64,000 bases of DNA from Emticicia sp. 21SJ11W-3 (GTDB taxonomy: Bacteria > Bacteroidota > Bacteroidia > Cytophagales > Spirosomataceae). The position numbers and the translations under genes are program-made. Each line of letters starts with the position of its first letter. Position 1 is the stretch's first letter. Shown piece by piece: positions 27,428 to 34,826 of this stretch. The notes beneath the pieces are model-generated. The model worked only from the letters and a program-made list of their open reading frames with translations. It was not told the DNA's origin and ran no database searches. The DNA is taken from positions 3,472,001-3,536,000 of the forward strand of contig NZ_CP092074.1 in assembly GCF_024138715.1 (NCBI RefSeq), written 5' to 3'.

Positions 27428-27466
27428 AAGGCCATCCAATAGCTTATTCATTGGATGGCCTTTTTA
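27428..27466 (+). terminator. Cassette-end hairpin, copy 2
   Basis: AAGGCCATCCAAT (27428-27440) pairs perfectly with ATTGGATGGCCTT (27450-27462), followed by TTTATTAATG. About 50 bp before the stem are also shared with copy 3 (CTGAAATAA-TT-ACAAATTTA). Confidence 0.78.
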
Positions 27467-27546
27467 TTAATGAAATGATGATTAAAGGGCCCCCTTAATC
27501 GTACAAATTTGAATACCAAAATAAAGAAAAGCAAACCACGTTTAAC

Positions 27547-28311
27547 TTGCGAAGAATTAGCTTTGGTGCAAGGACTTATAATGCGAGTATAGGGAGGTTT
27601 GATGGGGTGGATCCGTTGGCGGAGAAGATGAGAAGGTACAGCCCTTATACTTATTCGTTTAATAATCCTTTACGGTTTGTTGACCCTGATGGGATGGCTT
27701 CACAAGATTTTACTTATTCTGATGGCTATAGTAATATGAGCGTTAGGAATAGTACGGGGAGTATTAGCGTTAGTGGAGGTTTTGAACCTTTACAAGGTAG
27801 TCAACCAACTCCAAAAAATTCAATAAACCCTGTTACTCCGACCAATAAAGGAAATGTCAGTAAAGTATCTTGGGGAGAAACGAGTGGCATATACCCTACC
27901 AAAACACTAAATCCAACAGAAAAAGAATTAAACGACCCTACAAAGTGGGATATGAATAAAGTTCAACAATTAATGGAAGCAAGAGCAAGTATAGATTATA
28001 TTTACAATAATGTCAATAAAGATGCTCATACCAATGATATTGACGCAGTAGGTAAAGATAAGTTGTTAGCTCCATATCATTTAAAGGACAATTTCCCGGA
28101 AGTACCTAAACAGATAAAAGATTTAGTAAAGGGGCGAGGCTTTTTTTATTTAGCATCAAAAGCTGATGTTAAAACGCCAAGTATCTCTGACAAATATTGG
28201 GATCAAACAATTGTGAAATCTTATGGCCCTTTTTACAATAGAGGGGGAGGGGATGCTGCAAAAGGTGAAATTTATATTATTTTTTATAGTGCTAATCCAA
28301 AAAAGAAATGA
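27547..28311 (+). CDS. Orphan RHS tip (cassette 3), possible peptidoglycan-targeting toxin
   Basis: The RHS-core homology begins at 27502 (YKFEYQNKEKQTTFN) and is preceded by an in-frame TAA at 27496-27498. The only available start is the TTG at 27547 inside the core, so the unit is probably silent. RRISFGARTYNASIGRFDGV through NPLRFVDPDGMAS is core; residues ~58-254 are a unique tip. It contains VSKVSWGETSGIYPTK and MEARASIDYIYNNVNK, which have the look of a WxExxGxYP cell-wall-hydrolase-like fold, but this is not a firm match. The stop overlaps the next gene by 4 bp (ATGA). The immunity candidate is exported, so a periplasmic target is likely. Confidence 0.68.
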   Translation: MRRISFGARTYNASIGRFDGVDPLAEKMRRYSPYTYSFNNPLRFVDPDGMASQDFTYSDGYSNMSVRNSTGSISVSGGFEPLQGSQPTPKNSINPVTPTNKGNVSKVSWGETSGIYPTKTLNPTEKELNDPTKWDMNKVQQLMEARASIDYIYNNVNKDAHTNDIDAVGKDKLLAPYHLKDNFPEVPKQIKDLVKGRGFFYLASKADVKTPSISDKYWDQTIVKSYGPFYNRGGGDAAKGEIYIIFYSANPKKK

Positions 28312-29150
28312 AAATAAATAGACACATTTTTACCATAGCTTTATTGTTAGCAATAATATTTAATTATTGCTGGGTATATTCCCAAAATAAAAATAATGCT
28401 TCAAATTATTTAGGCATTCCTTCAAAAGCTATCATTCGCAGTCAAAATGATTTTGTTACCTATAGTGATACGGTTAGTTTAAAAGAAGAAATTCCACCTG
28501 CTGTTAGAAGTAAGATGAAGTCCTTAATTAAGGGTAGTGATTATTCAGAGAATAACCTTGTTTTTAAAGTTACCTACTCTTCAAGCGTCTTCATTTATAT
28601 TTTTAAGACCTATTCATTTAGCATCGTTAGGTTTTACCTCATAGCATACGATGCAAAAAACGACAGGGTATCAACCATATCGCCATCTATTAATGGTAAA
28701 TGGATGGAGAATAATGAACAAGGGTTTTCAACGCGTCTTTTGTCTGAGCCACTTGTTGAGTTTCAAGACTTTGATAATGACAATAGAAATGAAATAATTA
28801 TAAAAGAGAGAGTTCATAATGGCACTTTTTATAATGCGGTCATTAGTAATTACTTTAAATTTGATAAAGATCTAGAATTTAAAAAAGTGTTTGCTTTGGA
28901 ATCATATTATAAAACACCAATAGATGATTGTATTATAAGACGTACTTTAAAAGGGAAAAAAGTAATTTCTGAATTAAAATGTGATTCCCATGATTTTAGT
29001 CCTGTTGGTGAAGCAGATTTGGAATTTTCAAGGAATGTTCGGATAAAATCTAAAAATAGTATTGATGAAAAATACAAAGGATTACTCATTACAGGTAGTG
29101 GACTGAATGAGACAGTTTTCATCAACAAAGGTTATAGTATAGCATATTAG
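28308..29150 (+). CDS. Exported immunity candidate of cassette 3
   Basis: 280 residues. A hydrophobic N-terminus (HIFTIALLLAIIFNYCWVYS) ending in YSQ is a Sec signal peptide, so the protein is periplasmic or attached outside the inner membrane. VEFQDFDNDNRNEIIIKERV (about 150-170) is a D-x-D-x-D-x-x-E loop of the VCBS/XAC2610 type, as in the immunity lipoprotein of the full-length RHS gene, although the two proteins are otherwise different. Its ATG overlaps the stop of the tip (ATGA), implying coupled translation of toxin and antidote. No established family was recognised; the role is inferred from position and export. Confidence 0.58.
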   Translation: MKINRHIFTIALLLAIIFNYCWVYSQNKNNASNYLGIPSKAIIRSQNDFVTYSDTVSLKEEIPPAVRSKMKSLIKGSDYSENNLVFKVTYSSSVFIYIFKTYSFSIVRFYLIAYDAKNDRVSTISPSINGKWMENNEQGFSTRLLSEPLVEFQDFDNDNRNEIIIKERVHNGTFYNAVISNYFKFDKDLEFKKVFALESYYKTPIDDCIIRRTLKGKKVISELKCDSHDFSPVGEADLEFSRNVRIKSKNSIDEKYKGLLITGSGLNETVFINKGYSIAY

Positions 29151-29248
29151 CCTTTTTTAATACTGAACAAGTGTGAAGATTTAAGTATTTTAACTCTACG
29201 GTCTCACCCTGAAATAAGTTGACAAATTTAGGTACGAGTATTTAGTAT

Positions 29249-29287
29249 AAGGCCATCCAATAAGTTATTCATTGGATGGCCTTTTTA
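29249..29287 (+). terminator. Cassette-end hairpin, copy 3
   Basis: AAGGCCATCCAAT (29249-29261) pairs perfectly with ATTGGATGGCCTT (29271-29283), followed by TTTATTAATC. It is nearly identical to copies 1 and 2, including flanking DNA. Confidence 0.78.
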
Positions 29288-29374
29288 TTAATCAGTTAAT
29301 GAAATGATGATTAAACTGAACCTGCCTCGAACCAATTTGAATATCAAAATAAAGAAAAGGAAAGTACGTTTAAT

Positions 29375-30157
29375 TTGCGAAGAATTAGCTTTGGTGCTAG
29401 AACTTATAATGCGAATATCGGGAGGTTTGATAGGGTTGACCCGTTGGCGGATAATTACTATTCTTTATCTCCATATAACTATGTAGGGAATAATCCTGTT
29501 AAGAATACAGACCCAACAGGAATGTCTTGTAAGGGTTGTGGTAAAGATGGAGAAGATATAACCCCTCTTGAAATAAATGGTCATTATGCTTATATCGGGA
29601 CTTGCCCTATTTGTCCTAATAGCAAAGAATATGATATTTTTAGGGATAGTAAAAGTTTATTTACTTACGATAGTCCAACAGGTATAGATTTTAATGGAGA
29701 AGGAAGTGCTATTGTTACTCTTAGTCGTCAAAATAATCCGGCAAGTTCTATACTAGCTGGCGGTATGATGATAGCAGGAGCTTTGGCTGCCGATGATGTT
29801 ACAGGTATAGGTGTACTAGATGATCCAGCGATTCCTGTCGTTCTAGCAGGAACAGCTATTGTTGAGGGGATAACATATATTGGTTATGAAATTTATCAAA
29901 GTTACAACCCTGACAATTCTCCAGTCAATTATCATGTTCCACCCAAAACATTACCTGGTTTCCCTGATGCCAGAAGAGATAAGCCAAAAAGCGGCAGAGC
30001 CAGATGGGTATTACCAGACGGAAAAATATTAGAATGGGATTATCAACATGGGGATGTTGAAGTTTATAATAATAAGGGTAAACACCAAGGTTCAGCCGAT
30101 CCTAACACCGGTGAAATGACAAAAGAACCTGTACCTGGAAGAACAACTCAAAAATAA
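29375..30157 (+). CDS. Orphan RHS tip (cassette 4), colicin E3-like 16S rRNA ribonuclease
   Basis: Residues 1-50 are RHS core (RRISFGARTYNANIGRFDRV ... NTDPTGMS). The homologous block starts at 29336 just after an in-frame TAA, so the only start is a TTG and the unit looks silent. The last ~70 residues match the colicin E3/cloacin cytotoxic domain: FPDARRDKP, RARWVLPDGKILEWD, YQHGDVEVYNNKGKHQG, DPNTGE and GRTTQK. The colicin E3 catalytic set Asp-x-x-His-x-x-x-Glu plus a C-terminal Arg is present as D222, H225, E229 and R256. Colicin E3 cuts 16S rRNA in the decoding site. Residues ~50-190 are a linker with a CxxC pair (SCKGCGKDG) and a hydrophobic stretch. A cloacin-type immunity gene follows 6 bp later. 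Confidence 0.85.
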   Translation: MRRISFGARTYNANIGRFDRVDPLADNYYSLSPYNYVGNNPVKNTDPTGMSCKGCGKDGEDITPLEINGHYAYIGTCPICPNSKEYDIFRDSKSLFTYDSPTGIDFNGEGSAIVTLSRQNNPASSILAGGMMIAGALAADDVTGIGVLDDPAIPVVLAGTAIVEGITYIGYEIYQSYNPDNSPVNYHVPPKTLPGFPDARRDKPKSGRARWVLPDGKILEWDYQHGDVEVYNNKGKHQGSADPNTGEMTKEPVPGRTTQK

Positions 30158-30163
30158 AATCTA

Positions 30164-30415
30164 ATGGAAAAAGTACAAAGAATTATTGCATATTATAATA
30201 AAGAAAGCGAAGAATTAGTAGGTGAATATCCAATAAATTTATCTTTAGATATTTTAAATACTATTTTTGTTCCCTCTCCGGAGGATGATATTTATCTTTA
30301 TTTCGTTTATGAAATAAAAGAAAATCAAGCCACAGTCTTAAAAAAAAATACTAACATAGAATTTGATTTTTCAAATTACAGTTATTTTTTAGAATGCTAT
30401 AATGTCTCGTCATAA
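30164..30415 (+). CDS. Cloacin/colicin E3-type immunity protein
   Basis: 83 residues, acidic and rich in aromatic residues, directly after the E3-like tip. Length and pattern match the cloacin immunity family: an opening beta strand ending YYNKESEELVGEYPI (compare the WFDKSTEDFKGEEY pattern of ImmE3), a short helix SLDILNTIFVP, a middle strand and a final IEFDFSNYSYFLECY. Known members bind the rRNase domain in the cytoplasm and block its active site. No signal peptide, as expected for a cytoplasmic antidote. The family call is from pattern and neighbour. Confidence 0.75.
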   Translation: MEKVQRIIAYYNKESEELVGEYPINLSLDILNTIFVPSPEDDIYLYFVYEIKENQATVLKKNTNIEFDFSNYSYFLECYNVSS

Positions 30416-30447
30416 ATAAAGGTTTTATCATTTAAAAACTATCCTCT

Positions 30448-30490
30448 TAAGAAAGCCCATACGATAATTTTTATTGGATGGGCTTTCTTA
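30448..30490 (+). terminator. Cassette-end hairpin, diverged copy 4
   Basis: TAAGAAAGCCCAT (30448-30460) and ATGGGCTTTCTTA (30478-30490) form a perfect 13-bp stem. It has the same position as the GGCCATCC hairpins, and the loop again contains a TTATTGGAT-like stretch, but the stem sequence differs. Confidence 0.7.
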
Positions 30491-30507
30491 GTATGGGGAC
30501 TTAACTC

Positions 30508-30895
30508 GTAGAGTCTATAAAGCCAATCTTGGCTATAACTTTGCTGGCGAAGTGATTAACGAAAAAGGTTTGAGTTAACCCATTGAGATACAGCTCACCA
30601 ACAACAGATGGATTAAAAACTTCTATGATGGCTCGGGGTGCTTATAAAAAACCACTTATTCGAAAGGAGAATACTGGGAATACCTTGAGGCTTGGTTTTT
30701 AAGAATGGTGCTTTCTATCAACTGGCTTCTCCAGAAGGCAGAGCGGTTTATCAAAGTGTAGCTTGGTCGTATGACTATTTCCACACCGACCATCTGGGCA
30801 ATACCCGTTTAGCTTATAAAGCTAACGGCACAGCACTGGCTAAAACCTCTGAAACTTCTTTTGACCCTTGGGGGTTAATACAAATTTAGTCCTAT
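30508..30895 (+). pseudogene. Decayed RHS copy with internal deletion and stops
   Basis: The first ~60 bp match the full-length RHS gene around 22340-22395 (NLGYNFAGEVINEK). The sequence then jumps to the part corresponding to ~23157 (PIEIQLTNNRWIKNFYDG), a deletion of about 760 bp. A TAA and frame changes follow near 30575-30690. The block GAFYQLASPEGRAVYQS ... DHLGNTRLAYKANG ... SFDPWGL is readable until a stop at 30887-30889, directly before the macro-domain gene. It is much more diverged from the full-length gene than cassette 2, so it is an older copy. No tip remains. Confidence 0.8.
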
Positions 30896-31420
30896 TTACA
30901 TTAAAAGTTTAGAATAGATTTTATAGTTTTCTTCATCAAAGCATACAAAGAAAACCTTTTCAATATTATCTGAAGTAGGCAAAAAGTCAGACACTGTTTG
31001 AATGGCAATTCCAGCAGCTTTTTCCTTAGGAAATTTATAAATACCCGTGCTAATATTGGGAAAAGAAATTGTCCTTACTCCGTTGTCTAATGCCAATTTA
31101 AGGCTATTTAAATAGGCCAATGACAACAAGTACTCTTCATTACTTTTGCCATTATTCCAAACTGGCCCTACAGTATGAATAACAAATTTAGCAGGCAGTG
31201 CTCCGGCATTTGTTATAACGGCTTCACCAACTTTACAGCCCCCTTGCTTGCTCCGTATTTTTTGACATTCTTCAAGTATAGCTTTACCACCAGCCCTATG
31301 AATTGCACCATCCACCCCTCCTCCTCCCAGCAAAGATGTATTGGCCGCATTTACAATAGCATCAACCTGAATTTTTGTAATATCACCTTTTAAGACCTCT
31401 ATCATTAGATTATTTTGCAT
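30896..31420 (-). CDS. Macro-domain protein (ADP-ribosyl hydrolase, YmdB/MacroD type)
   Basis: 174 residues forming a single macro domain. [37 protein letters not shown] and the later [20 protein letters not shown] are the MacroD-type ADP-ribose-binding and catalytic loops (Asn in VNAAN, Asp in GGVDGAIH). Members remove ADP-ribose from acidic residues or hydrolyse O-acetyl-ADP-ribose. It lies head-on against the RHS remnants, between two of them, inside the toxin array. It may be an ordinary housekeeping enzyme, or the antidote of a lost ADP-ribosylating tip; the sequence does not decide. Confidence 0.9.
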   Translation of the reverse strand: MQNNLMIEVLKGDITKIQVDAIVNAANTSLLGGGGVDGAIHRAGGKAILEECQKIRSKQGGCKVGEAVITNAGALPAKFVIHTVGPVWNNGKSNEEYLLSLAYLNSLKLALDNGVRTISFPNISTGIYKFPKEKAAGIAIQTVSDFLPTSDNIEKVFFVCFDEENYKIYSKLLM

Positions 31421-31908
31421 TATTTATGAAAAAGTAACAAAAACAATTATCAAATCCATTCAAACGCAGATAAAGTGAGTTTTATTACACTCGCAGCAAT
31501 TACAATATAATGCTTTTAGATTTCACCTTTCTGCCATTGATAACAAAATATTACCGTCAATGAATTTAATATTGAAATTAAACATATTGTTGAATTAGAT
31601 AAAAGTAAAATGGTTATAAATCCAACTGATTTAATTAGTAGATTTACAGTTAGTCCAGATGTAAGTCTGGTGAGTTCTATTTCAAATTATATTCCGTTGC
31701 TTCCAAAATATATATTATTTTAATAGTTTAAAAATTGTAACAGCAATTAAAAAATATAAGGTAAGGACAGGAAATTTATTTGATTCTTATTGGTTTCCCA
31801 GCAGTCTTTAAAAATATCTTTTCAATTTGAATAGAAGATGGATATTAACATATTTATTCACCAGTTGAATAATTTGAAGCTCACACAACCCCTGCTCCAA
31901 CCTTTTCT
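31421..31908. other. Gene-free stretch with a coding remnant
   Basis: No intact gene. On the plus strand a short open stretch at about 31545-31721 reads ITVNEFNIEIKHIVELDKSK and continues to LLPKYILF before a TAA. It lacks a start and looks like the tail of a lost gene. Confidence 0.4.
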
Positions 31909-32007
31909 GAATACCAAAATAAAGAAAAGGAAAGTACGTTTAATTTGCGAAGAATTAGCTTTGGCGCTAGAACTTATAATGCGAGTATAGGGCGGTTTGA
32001 TGGGGTT
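31909..32007 (+). pseudogene. Isolated RHS core fragment (last array copy)
   Basis: The ~100-bp block EYQNKEKESTFNLRRISFGA continuing to RTYNASIGRFDGV is present at high nucleotide identity to 23506-23604. It ends abruptly with no tip or immunity gene. It marks the far end of the RHS array, 250 bp from the next TonB receptor gene. Confidence 0.85.
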
Positions 32008-32083
32008 AGGCTATGCTACGGCACCGATGCATTGACAGGAAAATCATGTTGAAAAAACATGGTATCAGTTGAAGATCCTAAAT

Positions 32084-32139
32084 TGTTTGTTGCTGTTTTT
32101 AAAAGATTTTACTGAAACCTTTTGAAACAGCAACAAACA
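32084..32139. repeat. 15-bp perfect inverted repeat
   Basis: TGTTTGTTGCTGTTT (32084-32098) and AAACAGCAACAAACA (32125-32139), with a 26-nt spacer. It lies past the 3' end of the TonB receptor (minus) and past the RHS fragment. No T-run follows on the minus strand, so it is a weak terminator candidate; it could also be an end of removed mobile DNA. Confidence 0.55.
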
Positions 32140-32257
32140 TTCAATCTGATGTTTGCCAATGGTTGGTTTGTATTTTATGTTGCCTGGGTGGTATTTTCTT
32201 AACTCGGCGTTTAAATTATAAAATCAGAACGCCAACAATACAAATGCACCGCCAGAT

Positions 32258-34699
32258 CTAAAACTCAACAATAAACCCAAGGCTTGGGGTTGGCCTGCCC
32301 GACAAGTTATCTAATATAACCGGAATGGCATTTAAGCCGTCGGGCCTGATCGATTGCCCGTCGCTCGACTCAAAGTCGGAATTATCGGCCTTGCGTTTAA
32401 AGGTAAAATAAGGCATAGACTCATTTTTAAAGGCAAGTACGTTCTGTACGTCCAGAAATAAATCCAGGGTCCAGCGCGGGTAATTCCATTTTTTATCCAC
32501 GCGTATATCTACCTGATTAAAGGCTTTTAGTCGAACCGAATTTAAACGGGTGTAATCAAGAATCCCCTGCCCTAATGTCAGGTAATTCTGCTGCGATGCG
32601 GCCAGGTCATAAGGTGTATAGGGGCTACCGCCTGCAAACCTGTATTTCAGGCCTATCTCCCACTGTTTGTTTAGTTTTAGGCCATAAATAAAAGACACCA
32701 GATGCCGTACATCCCATGCCGATGGCCTTAGTGCGGTATTCTGCCCACCAAACTTGCTTCTCACAAAGGTGTAAGAGAGTGTCAGAAAATTACGTTTTAC
32801 CAGTTTTTGCTGTACAAAAAATTCAACTCCGTATGTTTCACCTCTGCCCACAGACCTCACCGCTTCATTACCAATGGCGCCAAATTCGCCTCCCAGGTTA
32901 GCCAGCGAAATATTGTTAAGCGTAGTTACCGGATAATTTCTGTAATCTTTATAAAAACCTTCAACCGTGAACCTCAAATCGGGCTTGGGCAGATACTCCA
33001 ACCCTAGTGCATAATGCAGGGTGTTAATGTATTTCTTGTTGCGGTTGGTATAGCTACCCTGCGCATCTTTAAAGCCCAGCACCGTATAAATAGGTATTTT
33101 GTAATAGCTTCCCCAGGCGGCATTAAGTCTGAAATTACTGCTTAAAGGTGCCGAAACCGAGATGCGGGGCGAAAGCGTTCTGAGTGGATTCTGCCCCTCA
33201 TCAGTAAAGCTGTTCATATCGGTTCTTAGCCCGCCTGATACACTCACCTGATTGGCAAATGTCTTACCAACCTGTGCAAAAGCGCCATATTTCCAGAAGT
33301 TAAGGTCGGTCATAAACCGATACGCTACTTCCGGCTGTATTACATTCCCGTTTTGGTCGGTTACGCTATTTCTTATTTTCTGAAAGAAATCGTTCCGGTA
33401 ATTCACATACTGTATTACGCCGCCAAAGCTGTAAGTAAAACCATTGCTCGATTTTTTAAGGTATGCCCTGAGCTTGGTTTCCACCTCTTTTGATTGTGAA
33501 AACAGGTTCTGCGACTGCGGCTCGGGGTTATTGTTGTCTTCGTAGCGCTCTAATGAGTTGTTCAGGTGATTCCGGCTGAGCGCCACATGAATGAAACCTT
33601 TGTTAATGAGGTGCTTGACAGACGCCCCGGCGGTATAGTTCCACTGATTAATCAATGAAGAATTTCTGAATATATAGATATTTTCGGGGCTGGGGTCTTT
33701 GGGTAACGCAAACTTAAAGTCGTCTATGGCGCCTATGCCTATCAGATTCAACGTGGTTTTTTCTCCGAGTTTATGTGTAATTTTTGTCTGGAAATCCCAG
33801 TAATTGGGTCTGATGGGCAGGTCTATCAACTTAAACAAAAGTTGCAGATAAGACCTACGCCCCGAAAGAAGAAAATTGGTTTTGTCGCTCAGTTTGCCAT
33901 CAAAGGTTGCGGCCAGTTCGGTTGCGCTTAAGCGGATATTGCTTTGTAAGCGTTCTGAATTACCCACTTTCTGGTTAATTTCAAAAACACCCGAAAGGGC
34001 ATTATCAAATTGCGCATTAAATGCCGAGGTACTCAGCTTAATATCGTCTACAAAAGCGGTATTAATTATACCTGCGGGTCCACCGGCGCTACCCTGCGTT
34101 GAAAAGTGGTTAAGCACCGGTATTTCTATGCCATCAAGGTAATAGATGTTCTCGTTGGGGCCGCCGCCTCTCAATATTATATCGTTTCTGAAACCCCCGC
34201 TTCCTGTGGTTCCGGCTACACCCGGCAGCGCCTGAATCACTTTTGAAACATCAAAGTTTCCACCCGGATTACTCCTGATTTCTTCAACTGTAAGGGTCTG
34301 CACCGACAGCGGTGTCATTACGTCTGAAGCAAGGGCTGATTTTGCCCGTTGATTTTTCACCGTTACCTCCCCCAGTGTAGCTGTTTCGGCCTGTAATTCA
34401 AAATTGACAGACTGCGCATTACCAGAGGTAAGGTTGATATTATATTTAACAAGTGTCTGATAACCAACATAAGTTACTTTCAGGTTGTAGCTGCCAACGG
34501 GTAACAATAAACGAAAGTTACCTTCCAGGTCTGTTGTGGTACCCTGCGATGATTGCTCTACACCCACGGTGGCTCCTATTAGTGGTTCCTGCGTGTTTTT
34601 ATCAATTACTTTACCGTAAATGGTACCTATATTCTGTGCAAAACCCGAAAAACTAAAAAATAACGACAAAAAAAAGAAGTAGAGTTTAATGGTTTTCAT
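32258..34699 (-). CDS. TonB-dependent receptor with carboxypeptidase-regulatory-like domain
   Basis: 813 residues. Signal peptide ends at SGFAQN (about 21). Residues ~23-105 are the beta domain (GTIYGKVIDKNTQEPLIGAT). The plug (~120-240) contains NPGGNFDVSKVIQALPGVAG and ILRGGGPNENIYYLDGIEIP. The remaining ~570 residues form the barrel, ending in LGFIVEF. It imports an unidentified ligand; it is not of the siderophore subtype and has no SusD partner, so glycan import is less likely. It is divergent from a MarR-type regulator with shared palindromic operators in the 127-bp intergenic region, so repression by that regulator is likely. Confidence 0.92.
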   Translation of the reverse strand: MKTIKLYFFFLSLFFSFSGFAQNIGTIYGKVIDKNTQEPLIGATVGVEQSSQGTTTDLEGNFRLLLPVGSYNLKVTYVGYQTLVKYNINLTSGNAQSVNFELQAETATLGEVTVKNQRAKSALASDVMTPLSVQTLTVEEIRSNPGGNFDVSKVIQALPGVAGTTGSGGFRNDIILRGGGPNENIYYLDGIEIPVLNHFSTQGSAGGPAGIINTAFVDDIKLSTSAFNAQFDNALSGVFEINQKVGNSERLQSNIRLSATELAATFDGKLSDKTNFLLSGRRSYLQLLFKLIDLPIRPNYWDFQTKITHKLGEKTTLNLIGIGAIDDFKFALPKDPSPENIYIFRNSSLINQWNYTAGASVKHLINKGFIHVALSRNHLNNSLERYEDNNNPEPQSQNLFSQSKEVETKLRAYLKKSSNGFTYSFGGVIQYVNYRNDFFQKIRNSVTDQNGNVIQPEVAYRFMTDLNFWKYGAFAQVGKTFANQVSVSGGLRTDMNSFTDEGQNPLRTLSPRISVSAPLSSNFRLNAAWGSYYKIPIYTVLGFKDAQGSYTNRNKKYINTLHYALGLEYLPKPDLRFTVEGFYKDYRNYPVTTLNNISLANLGGEFGAIGNEAVRSVGRGETYGVEFFVQQKLVKRNFLTLSYTFVRSKFGGQNTALRPSAWDVRHLVSFIYGLKLNKQWEIGLKYRFAGGSPYTPYDLAASQQNYLTLGQGILDYTRLNSVRLKAFNQVDIRVDKKWNYPRWTLDLFLDVQNVLAFKNESMPYFTFKRKADNSDFESSDGQSIRPDGLNAIPVILDNLSGRPTPSLGFIVEF

Positions 34700-34717
34700 A
34701 CCAAATAAATTAGATTA

Positions 34718-34795
34718 GTTTTACATAAAACAATTTCAGGTTTTAAATGTTTTATGTAAAACAAAATATTTTTTAAATGAATGGTATAATACCAT
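34718..34795. promoter_or_regulatory. Paired palindromic operators between TonB receptor and MarR regulator
   Basis: GTTTTACATAAAACA (34718-34732) and its exact reverse complement TGTTTTATGTAAAAC (34748-34762) lie 15 bp apart. Each half is itself palindromic (GTTTTA-N2-TAAAAC). A third palindrome, ATGGTAT-A-ATACCAT, is at 34781-34795. All are between the two divergent start codons (34699 and 34827). This is the form expected for dimeric winged-helix repressor sites. Confidence 0.65.
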
Positions 34796-34826
34796 TTTGC
34801 GTTTCAAATATTGTTAACAATAGTAT

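Noticed and set aside
29304-29486. Plus-strand open frame starting ATGATGATT before cassette 4
   Set aside because: It reads the RHS-core block in the wrong frame; the correct frame is shown by homology to the full-length RHS protein.
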